DNA of 64,000 bases from Zygnema circumcarinatum (GCA_037447605.1 CM074811.1:2347446-2411445), one strand, 5' to 3'; shown: positions 10,162 through 22,800, counted from the first letter of the stretch. Numbers and translations: made by a program. Notes: generated by a model from the sequence alone, not told the origin.

Positions 10162-11130
10162 ATGGCCGTCCTCCTCACCCTCCTGCCCCTCCTCCTTGCG
10201 GCCCTGCTTCCTGCGGCAGCGGCGGGCTCTCTTCCAACCGTCACAGTGGCCGCCTCGAAGGACGTTTCTCTTTCTGCCAAAGCTATAGGTCAATTGTCCC
10301 TCTCGGGCAACATGTCCCTCCCCCTCGCCGTCAGCAAGGGCGGCGTGGCTCCCAAGGGCTTCCTCACCTGCAACACGGGCTCCCCTCCATGGCCGGCCTC
10401 CCTCGTCGTGCCGGGCTTCGAGGAGACCGGCCTCGCCTCCGGCGTGGTTCTGCTCTACTTCACATTCGCCTCCACCGGCCGCACATTCCGCGCCTGCTCG
10501 GGGACTCTTATTGCGCCTACTCTCGTGGCTACCGCCGCTTCGTGCGTCTATGACACGGACGTGAACGTGTGGCAGATCAACTCAACCGTCACCGTGACCG
10601 CATTCACAAGGAGGAACGGAGTGAGCGATGCCTCCTACTCCACCGCCTTCGTCTCCACCGCTTCGATCTTCAATGGCTTCGTCAACGCGGCCTCGTTTGT
10701 GAAAACACTCCTTGACGGCAGCGACATCGCCGTTGTGAAGCTGAGTTCGCCCCTCATCGGACAAGCCTTCCAGTGGACCAGCGCCGTGCCAGCCCCATTT
10801 CCGCGCGCTGCTTTTGGGTATCCCGCCCAGACAGTCGACGGCAAGAGCATCGTCTACGACGTGACGGTGCTGGCCCTCTCGCGCGGCTGCCAGGGCTACT
10901 CCGCGAACGTTCTGTGCGAGGACTTGTCGGTGGAGGGCGGGATGGGAGGCGGCCCTCTCGTCACTCTGACCCCCAGTCTGCTCGCTGTGGGGCTGCTGTC
11001 CGCCGCTGCCACGTCCAGCTGTCCGGCGTACTTCACTGCTCTTGTGGGGACCTACTCGTTGGAGGTGCTCGCTCGCAGTGTGGGGTGCAATGTGTTCAAC
11101 AACAACGGCATCTTCTCCGCTTTGTGCTGA
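10162..11130 (+). CDS. Secreted chymotrypsin-fold serine protease homologue, probably inactive (copy 2)
   Basis: The 322-aa product is identical to that of 1292-2260, including Ser127 and Gly262 at the catalytic His and Ser positions and the kept Asp188. Upstream GTAC-rich DNA, TATA box and poly(A) signal are duplicated with it, so both copies should be expressed alike if both are real. Complete identity gives no information on selection. The gene lacks the signal-peptide intron present in the active paralogue at 7066-8712, so either this lineage lost it or the ancestor was retroposed. If the duplication is an assembly artefact, this is the same gene seen twice. Confidence 0.85.
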   Translation: MAVLLTLLPLLLAALLPAAAAGSLPTVTVAASKDVSLSAKAIGQLSLSGNMSLPLAVSKGGVAPKGFLTCNTGSPPWPASLVVPGFEETGLASGVVLLYFTFASTGRTFRACSGTLIAPTLVATAASCVYDTDVNVWQINSTVTVTAFTRRNGVSDASYSTAFVSTASIFNGFVNAASFVKTLLDGSDIAVVKLSSPLIGQAFQWTSAVPAPFPRAAFGYPAQTVDGKSIVYDVTVLALSRGCQGYSANVLCEDLSVEGGMGGGPLVTLTPSLLAVGLLSAAATSSCPAYFTALVGTYSLEVLARSVGCNVFNNNGIFSALC

Positions 11131-11371
11131 GCGTCGGGCGATGTGTGGACAGCACGCGTGCAACGTTTTTGCGCCCTTGGTCTCGAGTGTTTTGAACTCT
11201 TAAGAGGCTAAGAGTGGAAGTTATGCGGTGTGCTGTTTCTCGGAGTGGGTGGACTTGCAAATACGATTTGTCGACTTTCTATCAAAGATAGAAAGCCGGG
11301 ACTAGTGGGTAATATTAGGTACTTGCAGGGGAACTTGGTGATTAGGAAATAGGCAATGCTGGTATCTCGGC

Positions 11372-11377
11372 AATAAA
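11372..11377 (+). terminator. Poly(A) signal AATAAA of pseudoprotease copy 2
   Basis: The same signal as at 2502-2507, located 242 bases after the stop codon. Confidence 0.55.
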
Positions 11378-12566
11378 TTTGTATGTGTATTTGGGTTTAG
11401 GAGAGACTTTTGGGCATTACTTGTCGGATCTCTTCTCTGATGAAAAGAAAAGTCAGTTTACCCTGTGACATTTGGAATGCGAGCTGCTGGAGGGTTTCCA
11501 TTGATGCTATTTTGGAATCAAGTCACTTCGTTTACCTGTTAATCCGATTCAACGATGGGTGACCGTGACACATGCATGTGCATTCACTTATTTTCATCCA
11601 ATGGGAGTGTCAGCAATCTTGAGAGCAGCGCTTCTCAGCCTCTCTCAATGTCACGGGCGTCGGAGCTCAAATGCGCGGCTCAAGCGAGGCCGCCGAGCGA
11701 TGCAGCGCTTGCCAAAATGGCCCAGAATCTCTAATCGCAAGAATCGGACGGCCCAGATTGGTCGGGCGGCGTCGCCATGCAGCGCATGTCCGTGTGACCG
11801 TGAAACTGTCGTCGCAGTGCCAATTCACGCGCCTCCGTTTCCCTGAACTCGCGGACATTCCGTACAGCCCCTCCTGTTCGTACAATCCTACCCGTAGGGC
11901 CGTGGCCCGTAGCCCGTAGCCCGTAGCCCGTAGCCCGTCCTCCATCGCAAAGAATCGTAAACCCGAAATTGGAAATGCCCTTAATCCTAACTTTAATCCC
12001 GACCATGGCGGCGGAGCGAAGGCGAAGGCGGCAGGTCCTCCCATGGATGCGCTCTTCGCAGGTCCTGTGCCGCGCATCCATGGCTGCCAGCGCCGCCTGC
12101 AGAAGCACCCTCGTCCAAAGCGTCCGCCGCGCAGTAGCGAGCCATGGCGGCGCGGAGGAGGGCGGCGGAGCTCGCAGGGTTCAGCAAATTAGGGTTCGGG
12201 CTGCCCGGGGAGGGGCTGGGCGCCACGTGGCCGGCCGCCCTGAACCGCCACCTGTGGTGTGAGGAGGGGCCATTCCGCGATCATGATGATGGGCATGGCT
12301 GTGGGGGGGAAGCCATGGGTGCAGAACGGGAGAAGGAAGGACTAGCGGGAGGAGGAGGAGGAGAAAACATATGGAACCGCTGTGTTTAATGGAAAGTTGA
12401 TCCTGGAGGCTTTGAAGGGAGCAGTGAAAAATCACGGAGGGAAATTTCTCGAAGATGTTCCTCGAACTTTGTCGGGAGGTGGGGAGAGAGACGGAGGAGA
12501 GAGGAGAGAGAGGAGAGAGAGGGGAAAGACAAAGAGAGGGGGAGAAGGATGAGGGGGTGATCCAAG

Positions 12567-13601
12567 ATGGAGAAGGGCCATCATATCGGAAAAACTTGGT
12601 TGTTGTTCCTCCTGGTCAGGTTGGCAACTTCTCGCCCTCCCTGCCTCTCTTTTTCTCTCTCGCTTTGCCTCTGTTCTCTCTCTCAAAAAATTGCTTCTAA
12701 GGCCTTAATTGATGTGACGAATTTAAGACATGCAGCGGGAGATGGGTATAGAAGCAAGGAGGCTGTGAATAGGGAGGTAGAGGAGAGACTGAATGCAGGG
12801 TGTGAGAGGAGAGTCGAGTCAGGACAATGTTTCCCTGCGAATTTGAATTGGGAGGCTGCGGGAAGAAGAAATGTGAGAGGAGATTTCAAGCTTAGGAAGC
12901 TATCGGAGTTGTGTTTGGAGAGAGAGGAGGCAGAGGAACGAGGGGAGGGAGAGGGGAGTGAAGGGGGAGAGGAGCGAGAAAGAAACGAGGAGGGAGAGGG
13001 GAGAAATGAGAACGAGGAGCGAGAGAAGAGACGGGAGGGAAAGTGGAGACATGAAATAGAGGAGCGAAAGAGACGGGCGGAGGGAGCGGGGAGTGATGAG
13101 AGGGAGGAGAGAGAAGAAGAAAAGTGCAGATGGAAAGGAGATATGGAGCTCAGAAAGAATGATTATGTGGAGGGTGATGAAATAAATGGAGAGAAGTGGG
13201 AAGAGTATGTAGGTTTGCAGAATTTTGAAGAAGAGAATGAAGGAGCAAGGGAGGTGGGAGACTCGGAAGAGGGAGAGAAAAATGAATGTGAGGAGCTGAG
13301 TTTTGAAGTTAACGGAGGTCAGTCTGCATGGAACACGGCGGGCCGCACAACGGATTTCCGTTGGGAGGAGGATGGAGAAGTAAAGCAACATAGAAGTACA
13401 GTGAGCGGAGCGACAGCTAGAGTGGCAGATATTTTACGGCAATTAGATGAAAACATGAGAGAGAGAACAGAGGAGAGAGGGAGAGAGGGAGAGAGGGAGG
13501 CGGATGATGACTTTGAAGTGAGAGGAAGTGAAAGGCTTTCTTGGGACGGGAGATTGAGTGAAAGGGAGGAGAAAGGAAGGAGAGAATGTTCAGTTCCGTA
13601 A
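12567..13601 (+). CDS. Hypothetical Glu/Arg-rich open frame (copy 2)
   Basis: Identical 344-codon frame to 3696-4730. The single-base indel that separates the two duplicated segments lies just upstream near 12522, in a G-run, and breaks a shorter overlapping frame but not this one. Composition argues for chance openness. No family recognised. Confidence 0.2.
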   Translation: MEKGHHIGKTWLLFLLVRLATSRPPCLSFSLSLCLCSLSQKIASKALIDVTNLRHAAGDGYRSKEAVNREVEERLNAGCERRVESGQCFPANLNWEAAGRRNVRGDFKLRKLSELCLEREEAEERGEGEGSEGGEERERNEEGEGRNENEEREKRREGKWRHEIEERKRRAEGAGSDEREEREEEKCRWKGDMELRKNDYVEGDEINGEKWEEYVGLQNFEEENEGAREVGDSEEGEKNECEELSFEVNGGQSAWNTAGRTTDFRWEEDGEVKQHRSTVSGATARVADILRQLDENMRERTEERGREGEREADDDFEVRGSERLSWDGRLSEREEKGRRECSVP

Positions 13602-15099
13602 TAGGCAACAACATGCAACGGAGGAGAAAGCGGCTGACGAGAAGGAGAGAGAGAGACGGTTGGGAGAAGGGAATGAAAGAGACGGAACTGAGGGCATAGT
13701 ACAGGGGAATGTAAATAATTCGACAATTTTGGAAAATGGGGAAGATGATATTGTAGAGCTTCATGAAAGTAGTTTTGTTTGTATTAGTATGGGAAGGGAG
13801 CAATTGGGGTATAAAGGGAGTATTTCAAAAAGGCAGCAATAAAAATGGAACGCCAAAATCTCGTCGATTAATTACAGATTTTTTCCGTTTTCCGCTGGGC
13901 GAATGCAGGCAATCAATCGCAGGGAAAGGGGGGAGGAGGAAGGGAGCGTGTAAACCCTAAGAGTGGGAGATGGAGAGGGACAAGGAGAGGAGATGTTGGA
14001 GACGGGGAGGCCACTGGAGAAGAGAGGGGAGCGGTAGAGGAGGAAAATAGAGATAGAGCTCGAGGTGGGAGTGTGAAGTGGAGAAGGAGAGGGAGAGGGA
14101 GTGGGAGAGGGAGAGGGAGGGCGAGAGCTGCTAGAGGGGGCCAGTCGAGGGATGGAGCGAATCTTTGGGAAATTAGTCCCGGAACCAAGTTTCGAGTGGT
14201 AAACCCAAAAACCAGCGAATCGAAAACCTTCAAATGACCAGTTTTTCAGATTCTAAGAATAAAATCCAATTTCATATATACCTCTATATCTCAATATATC
14301 TCATTTTTTATCTTTTGGGGAGACATGCTCGAGTGGGAGTGTGATCTGCGTCTTGAGATGTCAGCTTTTGTTTCTGATCTGTTGCTTTTTGTGAACACAC
14401 TGATTCTAGACTTGGATGGTTGTTTCTCCCTCGTTTGCCTGTTCCCTCTCTCTCGTCCTCTCCCTCGCGGTCCCCCTCCCTCCCTCCATCTCTCTGGCGC
14501 TCCCCTTTCTCTCCCGCTCCCGCTCTCGTCGCCCTCGCCCTGCCCATTATCTCTCCCCATTTCCCCATCTCCCTCCACACCTTTCCTCTCCCTCTCTTTC
14601 TCCTTCTCCCTCGTCCTCGTCCACGTTTGCTCAATCTCCCTCCATTCCTCCCCCTTTCGCCCGTCTCCCTCTCTTTTCCCCTCCTCTCCCTCTGTATCCC
14701 CATTTCCCTCCCTACGGATCTGCTATACATCCCATCCCATCCCATCCCATCCATCCCATCAGCGTCCGCCATGCCGTCCGGGGGAATCAGGGGTTTTGTC
14801 AGACAGCAAAAAGTTCCGAAAAGCATTACGAAAAAGAAAGTTACGAAAGTACTCCATTGCACCCGTATCGCGATGTCACCAGGGTGCTTGTTTTGGTGTA
14901 AACTCACACAAAAAAACATCCTGCCGATTTTCAAGTTCGAGATCCCCGGATGGGAACTGCTGGCTGTCGAAATTTTCTTCTACCTCGATGCTCGGTTGGA
15001 AGTCTTCCTTCGCCAGTGCGCCCACCGCTCCTTTGAGATGCACGGCCCCGGAAGCCCTCTCCTGGCGATCCTTGCAACTTTTTATGGAGAGCGCATGTC

Positions 15100-15380
15100 T
15101 GTCGCTTTGCAGCGCTGCCTTGCTTCCACCATTCTTTGGCGTGCAGCGGTTGTTGGTGCCCGTCCCCGCGGTCTCCCACCCCTTCCCCCCCTTGCTGCGC
15201 CGCACATCGGCGACCTTCGCGGCTGCTTCTAGTGCCTTGTTGTTGAGCCTAGAAGTAGATTTCCATTTCGAGGCTTTTCTCTTTGTCCTTAGGTCCTCTG
15301 TCCCCGCTTCCTCTGGTTCCCTATGTCGATTTTATCCATGTACATTTGATGGCCTTGCCATCGTGAGTTCAAGCAACCAT
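15100..15380 (+). repeat. Dispersed repeat family R1, copy 1
   Basis: Shares with 28925-29170 (minus), 38145-38225, 40017-40100 and 60680-60840 an ordered series of blocks: GCACATCGGCGACCTTCGC (in two copies), CTTAGGTCC, a GGTTCC block, CCATGTACATTTGATGGCC and GCCATCGTGAGTTCAA. The 3' part resembles a tRNA B box loosely. A SINE or LINE 3' end is possible; the class is inference. Confidence 0.6.
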
Positions 15381-16173
15381 CTTTTTCCCTTTTTATCCCT
15401 GATGCAAACAAAATTGAAAATCCTTCTGTCCTGTGCGCGGCTGCGATTGGCCTATTTTCCGGGGGCGATACGCGGCATCTCCTTATAGGTGCACCGTGTC
15501 GGTGATGGGTGCGCCCTCCATCGCGCATCCGTACACAGTTCACGCAGCGGGTCGGCCACTTCACGACAACACACCTGCACCGCATATTACCTGCCCATGT
15601 CCTGTCCACATCCGACTAGTCACGCGAGCAAATTTCTTGTCGTCTTAGGAGCAGCATATTCGTCGAAGGCTGGTCAAAACTATACGGCACCGACCACAGC
15701 CGCTCATGTCCGACGTCAACAGTCGGTCCTCCCGTCCGGGCTCGAATATTCCGCCGCCTCTCCCAAGATCCTCGCTGCCACGTAGCCCTCGCACGCGTCA
15801 AATTCCTACAGCATGCGCCACGTCACCTCACCTACATTCCACCGACCTACCCTGCAGCGGCCGTTCCCCTCTCCTCGCGCCACGTAGCAGCTTGGATTCG
15901 CCAGCGGATGCCCTTCCCCCGCTCGCTCGACCGAGCGTACGGCGGGCGGCATCCCCTCATCGCGGCTCCGGGCGGGCGGGCGGCCGGGCGGGCGGGCAGC
16001 GAGCGGCAGGCGTAGCTGAGGGAGGGCGGGAGGGCGGCGGCGAGAGGAGAGGAGAGGAGAGGAGAGGACCTGCTCTCAGAGCGAGCAAGTCGGAGGTATC
16101 AGGGGTCTTTCATCTGCAACCTCTGCTCTGTTGTGTAGCAGCATGTATCTCTTACAGAAGAGAGGCCTTTGTA

Positions 16174-16262
16174 TGCATGTATGTATGTATGTATGCATGT
16201 ATGTATGTATGTATGTATGTATGTATGTATGTATGTATGTATGTATGTATGTATGTATGTAT
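16174..16262 (+). repeat. (TATG)n microsatellite
   Basis: About 22 tetranucleotide units with two GCATG interruptions near the start. Confidence 0.97.
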
Positions 16263-16659
16263 GGTATGCATGCACTCTTCGCGTAGAGCGTACGGCGTGC
16301 TGTGGGAGACACTGGCTCGGGGAACCGTTCTAAAATCGCTAGTAATTTTTGAGATCCGCAAGGTTACGTGTGCTGGATGTGTGAACATGCAAAGCAAATG
16401 CTGAGAGGACGTGCCTTAATTCATGCTGCAACGGATTTCTTATTCTGGGGATGACCCTCAAGTAGCAACGAGCTACCCAGCAACCTGTAAATGCACTAAG
16501 CTGAATGCTTGTTATAAGAGATATCCTGTTAAACCACACATATTGTTAAAACTAAAACACCCTCCCACTGGGCGGAACATTTGAACGTGCAGTTTTTGAC
16601 TTGTTCCATTGAAAAATAACTCAGTTGCACGTGTATATTAAGAAGCTAACCGAAGCTTT

Positions 16660-16806
16660 TTCCAGTAGATCCCCTCTGAGAGGGTAGATACCCCCCTTCT
16701 TCCAGCATAAAATACATAAGATAAAATAAGATAAAGTTTAGTTTTCAAAATGTCAAGGGGAGCTAAGCCCCACTAACTCGTATATACATGTAGGTCCGCC
16801 CCTGCG
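16660..16806 (-). mobile_element. Small non-autonomous element, hAT-like ends, copy 2
   Basis: Ends in GTAGGTCCGCCCCTG preceded by GGGGAGCTAAGCCCC, the reverse complement of the start at 42168 (CAGTGGCGGACCTACAC and GGGGGGGCTTAGCCCCC). Ends of the type CAGNGGCGGA are usual for hAT transposons and their derivatives. No coding capacity is seen and the target duplication was not resolved. Confidence 0.4.
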
Positions 16807-17002
16807 CCCAGTGAGCGTGAGCTCAGGGACGTTGCTTCAAGTAAGGGCGCTGTGAGCTGCCCCTCGTGCGGAGTGCCGCCATCGGCTGGCTCAGAGAGGT
16901 TCAGGGTTCAGCTGGGCTCTGTCTGTCTCGCCCCGCCCTCCTTCACTCAGAGGGGCACCGGGCGCACCGCACCGCACTGCACTGCACTGCGGGGGGGAGA
17001 TG

Positions 17003-17030
17003 CTTCCTTCCTTCCTTCCTTCCTTCCTTC
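17003..17030 (+). repeat. (CTTC)n microsatellite
   Basis: Seven uninterrupted tetranucleotide units. Confidence 0.95.
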
Positions 17031-17246
17031 TGGCCTGCCAGTGGCACGAGAATGCTATGCTGTGCTATGCTATGCTATGCTTCGAGTAAGATGATTCTTC
17101 CAAAACAAAGAAGAGAACAAGTACTGTGATTGAGGTCATCTAAGGATTGCTTCGCAAAAAAACGGCGGTCCATTCTGCACGAGCGCTCAGCGCACTCTAT
17201 GGAGTGGAGGGAGTGCGCAGGGCGGAGGGACCGTGGGCGGGATAGG

Positions 17247-17362
17247 CAACCATTGAACAACCATTGGATGGCAATGGTTGAACTTCCAATGGTTGGCAAT
17301 CCTTGGCAATGGTTGGCTAGGTCGCGAATCAAATGGTTCGCAACCATTCCAACGGTTGGTCC
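17247..17362. repeat. Cluster of CAACCATT / AATGGTTG motifs
   Basis: About eight copies of CAACCATT or its complement, in both orientations, within 116 bases. The alternating orientations would allow several hairpins. No function is known to me. Confidence 0.6.
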
Positions 17363-18090
17363 AATGCTCCGACCTAGAGTGCCATCTATGCATCTAACAC
17401 ACGTGTCGAATTCCAATTAGATTACGAATCTCCCGGCGCCTGTAACGGCTGCCACGTGGCAGACCGGGGGGGGGCTCCAGCTGGCAGGGCCTGAATAGTG
17501 TTCACACCAGGAACTGTCGCAGTCCTGGGTTTGTCCGTATGGTACGAATATGTACGGTCCTGCAGTCGCTGTCGAGCAAATGTGTACGGACCCTGCACGG
17601 CCCGCAGCAAGGGCCCGGCGGGGCTCTGGGCAGCAACCGGCCGACCGGTCCAAGAGGGGGGGCGGGGGCGCTCGCTGCAAGGGCGCCTCGGGTCTGCTCG
17701 CCTCTCGCCGCGGCATTGGAGAGAGGGAGGATGCATGCGCCGCGGCGGAATGGAGCTACAGGATTAGTCTGTATGGCATGCTATAGGAATTATAGGAGCC
17801 TGTCGTTGTCCATATTGACAGGAGAAATGACAGCTTACCCTTGCAAGAAGGTTGGGATCGATGATCAGAGTATGGCAAGACGGTGTAAAAGAAGACGCCT
17901 TGTATTCAAATAGCTGGAAAATCTCCATGTTTTATGTATAGCTTGCAATAAATATGCGTCAATAAGGCATGCTGAAGAAGTGACGCTGTTCAGCTTGCTG
18001 TATGTCAACCTGAATAGTTCCTCCTTGATATGTAGAGATTTCGGTGAATTTCATATTATACTGTCTGCTTTGTGCGCTTGTACCTGTACA

Positions 18091-19830
18091 TTCGGCCGCA
18101 GCAGTGATTATATAATCAAACGCATCCGGTTCAGCACGCAAATCACTTACGGTATGATGAAGGTGATCAAGCAGTTACGGATAATCCGAACATGCGAGGC
18201 CTGTGAAATTCCCCAAATATGGGAACGGTCTGGCGTGGTCAACGGGCTGTATGCACATTATCAGGCCTTAATCTGGTGAAGCAATGCTAGACAAGTCAAG
18301 TCTGTTCTAGCAGAGCATCAAGGTCTTATGCAAGCTTGAGCGGATATCTTTTATTTTTCCCTAAACTGTCTTTCGCAAGCTCTTTGGTGGCTGGAATTAA
18401 GCCACTAGATGATGAATCTGAATATAATTTTTAGGAATCCTAATCATCGGAAAATTCAGGAAAATTCATCACCTGCAAAGGTATTCTTTCTGTGGTTGTG
18501 ATTGTATGCAGAGTTTTGAGGATGGAGCTAACTTATCTCCGCCAGCTGGTGGCGGCCATTTCCATTTTTGTACTCCTGTTCCTTCCGACGGTCTTGGCAG
18601 GTCAAATTTCTCGTGGCCTTAAGAATGCTAATAATGCCCTTTGAAGATTAGCTCGCTTGTAATGGCTCCATACTGTTATCGACATATGCAGGCGGTTTGT
18701 ACTTATTTGGTGTGCCCTTGAAAAGGACCTTTGGACAGGGACTGACATGCTTCATTTGGCAAATGTTTCTGGAGATTTTATTATCTTAATTAATGGCGAT
18801 ACCTAGTCCGTCGGTGGTGAGCTTTGTGTCTCAGCTTGTCCAATCGAAGTTCCATTTTTTGGGCCCGAAATGCGCTAACAATGTTTGCAGGCGTGTTTTC
18901 TGGGGATGGACAGTTGACTGTGGTGCGGACCTGCCAGGCTACTTGTACTATGAAAATACGGACTATCCCGGCGCCTACACATCAAAAACAGGTTCAAGAA
19001 CATCTTTAAAGTCGTGCGCAAGATTATGTGCAAACAGCCGGATCTGTCAAGCCTTTATTTTTTCCCCGAATGCTTCCAATCCTAGTGTAGGAAGATGTTT
19101 CTTCAAAAAGACATTGGGGACACCGGTCGCTAAAATGAACACGGCTACATACGTCGCATGTACTCCGTCTTTGTCATCTCGTAAGTATTTTCTTCCTTTG
19201 TACCCTAATTTTCGTCTGGTTTCCAATTTGTATTCGAGTGCAGATCCGCGAGAAACAGGCAGCTTGTTGATGTAGCTGAATGGTCGCGCAAAATGTTTAC
19301 TTTTGGTCTTGTTGAAAGCAGCTGCACGTGCTTTTCAACCCGGCTTGTCTGTCCGTTTCTACTTACTGATGAAGCTCTTAGCATGCTGTGATTTTTGCAT
19401 CATTTGCTGGTTCCAACTTCAGCTTTAAATTCCTTTAGTGTTGAGTAAGTTGACACTCGGAACTGTGGCAGCCATCTGCAGTGCGACCGAGGAAAAGTTT
19501 CAGCTGTATGCGAATCGATTGTTCAAGGGCGCTGATTACAGGAGTCAGAAAGGAACTGCTACCGCTTGCACTCTAAGTTGCAGACGAGATTCGAAGTGTC
19601 GAGCAGTCTCCCATGATCTCATCTCAGGTGTCTGTTCCTTCAAAAGGGCCATTCCTACGGAGCAGAAACCGTACGTGGACCTAAATACGTATGTGAAATG
19701 CGATCCGGGTGAGTGAATATGAATCTCTGACGTCAGGTTTACCAGCCTCTTTCGCTCAAGCTTTGTGCACAGTATGCTTGACAATTAGTAGCGTCTGATA
19801 AGCGAAACAGCTGAACGGCGTGGTCTGATA
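18091..19830 (+). repeat. Duplicated 5' segment of nucleotidase genes, copy in gene 1
   Basis: Matches 30685-32290 closely. It includes the shared upstream block (TTCGGCCGCAGCA, TATGCACATTATCAGGCC), exons 1-3 and the start of intron 3. Similarity ends inside intron 3. Confidence 0.85.
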
Positions 19831-22800
19831 GTTACTGTTATCGTGTTTTTTTATCCCGGGCCATACTCCTATTTCTTACCTTTTAGTGAAGAACTTCACT
19901 GCCGAACCTCGGGTTCTGCTATTTACGAAAAAAAATAGAACCGGGAATAATTTTGCTGAAAATTATGTCGAAACTGAGTGAGTGACTCAAATAGTATAAC
20001 TTGTAAGTTATCTTAATGAAAAACCTTCCTGACTTCGGCAGGAGACCCTGATCACCTTTCAACTGTATGTCACTGATTTGAGAAAAAATGAAGGATTTTT
20101 AATGTCTGCGAATTTTACGTTTGTGTAGCACACATTCACCATAAAATTTGGGTTGAAGATCCACAAATGGAAACATATATTTTGTCCCTGGAGTTGTATA
20201 ATTTCTCAGCCTACCTTCAATCCTCGTCTGTCATTCATCCCGCATCCCTGTATCTGTAAACTCGGCAAGTATAGTCTGTCGCCCTTCGACTTTTTGGCAG
20301 GGACTAAAACCAAACGGGCATGCTTTGCAGGTCCCTCGACCTTCAATATTCTTCATTTTAATGACATACACTCGCGGATAGAGCCAGCTGATAACAATGG
20401 CGTGCTTACCTGTACTTCTAATGCAGGTCAGGCCTAATAAAGGTTGCTCTTTCCCGTTATGCATACACAGAGAGAGAGAGAGCGAGCGAGAGAAAGAGTG
20501 AGATACGGCGATAGCGAGCGAGAGACAGGTCGAGATAGATAGAGAGAGTGCGAGCGAGAGAGGGAGTGCCCCACCTCGAGCCCTTGCGGATAGTCTTTTT
20601 CCCATAATTACTTGAGCTTTCGTCCATTTTCCTAATTTCGGTTCTGTTGCTAACTGAAGGAGGGATGAGGGATTTTCTTCGGAGCTAGCAGACTGGAGCT
20701 GTAACTGAGCGCTGAAGCTGTGATTTTGACTAGAATAAAAATACATTGTTCTCTTGGGTTACAATGAAGCGCCTTTGGACCTGCGGTTAACACGGGCGTA
20801 CTGGTTCGCAGACCTATGCTATGGTGGCTTTGCTCGATTATCCACTCTGGTAGATGCAACTCGAGCGGAGGGGCCAACACTTGTCCTTGATGCGGGTGAT
20901 GAGTTTGTTGGCACTCTTTACAGCTACCTTTATCGTGGCCTTGAGGCCTACACTTTCCAAAACTACCTCAACATCGATGCCATGGTGGGTGCAAGAGTCC
21001 GCTTTAATTTCTTTTGCCTATAACAACCCAAGCAATTGAAAATTTCGACCTTTTTGGCATGTCAAGGTAAGGAGGCACCTTCCTTAATCCCTTATGATTA
21101 GAGCTGGTGGATAGAAGTTCGAGCTCAGTAATGTAAATTTTGAGATACGACTACGTACTAAGTACAGTACCGCAGACATTCAGATCAACATCTGCAACAC
21201 CAGTTCTATGATCTGAACATCGTATCCCTCAAGCATTTTAAGTCATAGGTCCAATAAAAATCACCAGAACCTTGCACTTCTTTCCTTTTGGAATTAACTC
21301 GTGGTTTCATATTTTGTGTTTTTCTCTTCATTTCTTCATTCCTCCCCGAAAAAAATCACAAATGTGTTTGTCACTAACTCGAGCACATGGTGCTCTCCAC
21401 ATTCCCAGACGCTCGGGAACCACGAATTTGACTATGGGCCGGCAACTCTCGCTTCATACGTCAAGAACCTCACGTTCCCTGTGACCACGTGCAATGTCGT
21501 CCCCAAGCAGAACAGCGAACTGTATGGACTCGTGAAGCCGGGCCCGCTGATTGTCACACTTAAGATGAAGAGCGGCAGCTTGGTGAGGGTCGGCATTGTG
21601 GGATGGACCATCCCCACCACTCCGAGCCTATCCAGCCCCGGACCCAACATAGACTTTTTGCCCCTCGTGTCCTCTGTCCAAGCGTGCGTGGACCAGTTGG
21701 AGAGTCAGGGGGTGGAAATCATCATCGGACTTGGGCATGCGGGTCTGCAAGATGATGGAGACGTTCTGGTCGCCAAAAATGTGAGAGGTGCGTACTTGCT
21801 GCTCGCCTCAATTTCATGCATGCTCTTTCGTCCACTTTACAACTGTGTTTTAAAGAATGCCACATCCAGGTGATTCAACGCAAAGGTGGACTAAAGCCTA
21901 AGCCTCCCATTTCTTTTCTGCTGCTTTTGCTTTGAGGAATTCTCACTCTAGTTTGGTCGACGACATGCGAGGATCCCGATAACTATGTCGCCATTGGTAG
22001 TCTTATAATGCTGTGGTAGCTTCGTCATGCATCTCATCCGTTTTTATCTCTCTTCTCTTGCTTAGTTCCAGAGGAAAGCCAACTGCAACTGGTCAATCTG
22101 AAATTTCTCACTATTTCTTCAATAGAGTGGCCGAGTTTGTGTAGAGAGAGTTGAGTTGAGTGAGAGGTATTCTGCACAGGGGTTTATTGTCCTTTTGTAT
22201 GCCTTTGGTTTTACTGTTTCTGTGACTACCGAGATGTCTTCGATGCCGCTACATTCCCAGCATCCTCCTGTTAGCCTTCGTTCTTCCTCCATAGACTTTT
22301 TGATCCCAATTCTAAGGGAAACAAGTCTTTTAATCTATCGCATCATTTTTGGACTCCGGAAGAGGCCTTTGGATGAATTTCAAGGCTGAGTGGGAGCTTT
22401 GAGTGTGCCAAAACCAACCAACTGTCCCCCCCTGGAATGGTCAGAGGACGTTCGATTCGGGTTTCTCTTGAAGTCCTTCATGCGTAAATTTTTGAGAGGA
22501 TGGCAGGTCTGGACCTTGTGATCGGCGGGCACAGCCACACCTTCCTCTACAACGGGACGGGGCCAGTCCTCAACCTCAACAACCTCGCCACGCGCGACAC
22601 TCCTTTGCTGCCAGACTTCACCTACCCATACCCTGTTGTAGCGGACTATGACTCGTCAGTGGTGGTGCCCTACTACCAGGCCTACTACGCGAGCAAGTAA
22701 GCGATGCAGTTACTTTTCTTTACCGATATGCCTGTCTCCTTGCATCGACAGCAAAATTTTATGGTATAGGAAGATGTCGAAGTGTTCGTCAAATAATATT

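Larger units (their letters stand above)
8871..14725. repeat. Segmental duplication, copy 2
   Basis: Matches 1-5859 almost perfectly. The left junction abuts the CT/GA-rich leader of the minus-strand protease gene. At the right end the match continues through CCTAC-GATCTGC and then changes from the dioxygenase exon to CATCC repeats, so the dioxygenase exon is missing here. Confidence 0.95.
14726..18090. other. Repeat-rich intergenic region before nucleotidase gene 1
   Basis: No complete gene is visible. It holds CATCC repeats (14727-14760), a dispersed repeat (15100-15380), GC-rich DNA with GGCGGGC runs (15940-16060), a TATG array, a small hAT-like repeat, a CTTC array and a CAACCATT cluster. 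A minus-strand frame at 14876-15205 of mixed composition could be a degraded transposon protein, but I cannot name it. Confidence 0.5.

Noticed and set aside
15706-16404. Long plus-strand frame with an MYVC repeat
   Set aside because: It is the translation of the TATG microsatellite and flanking GC-rich DNA; no domain and biased only by the repeat.
18883-18913. Earlier acceptor for nucleotidase exon 2 (TTTGCAG|GCGTG)
   Set aside because: With the phase-1 signal-peptide exon it leads into a frame that stops after about 40 codons; the GGACAG acceptor at 18912-18913 gives the PAN frame and matches gene 3.
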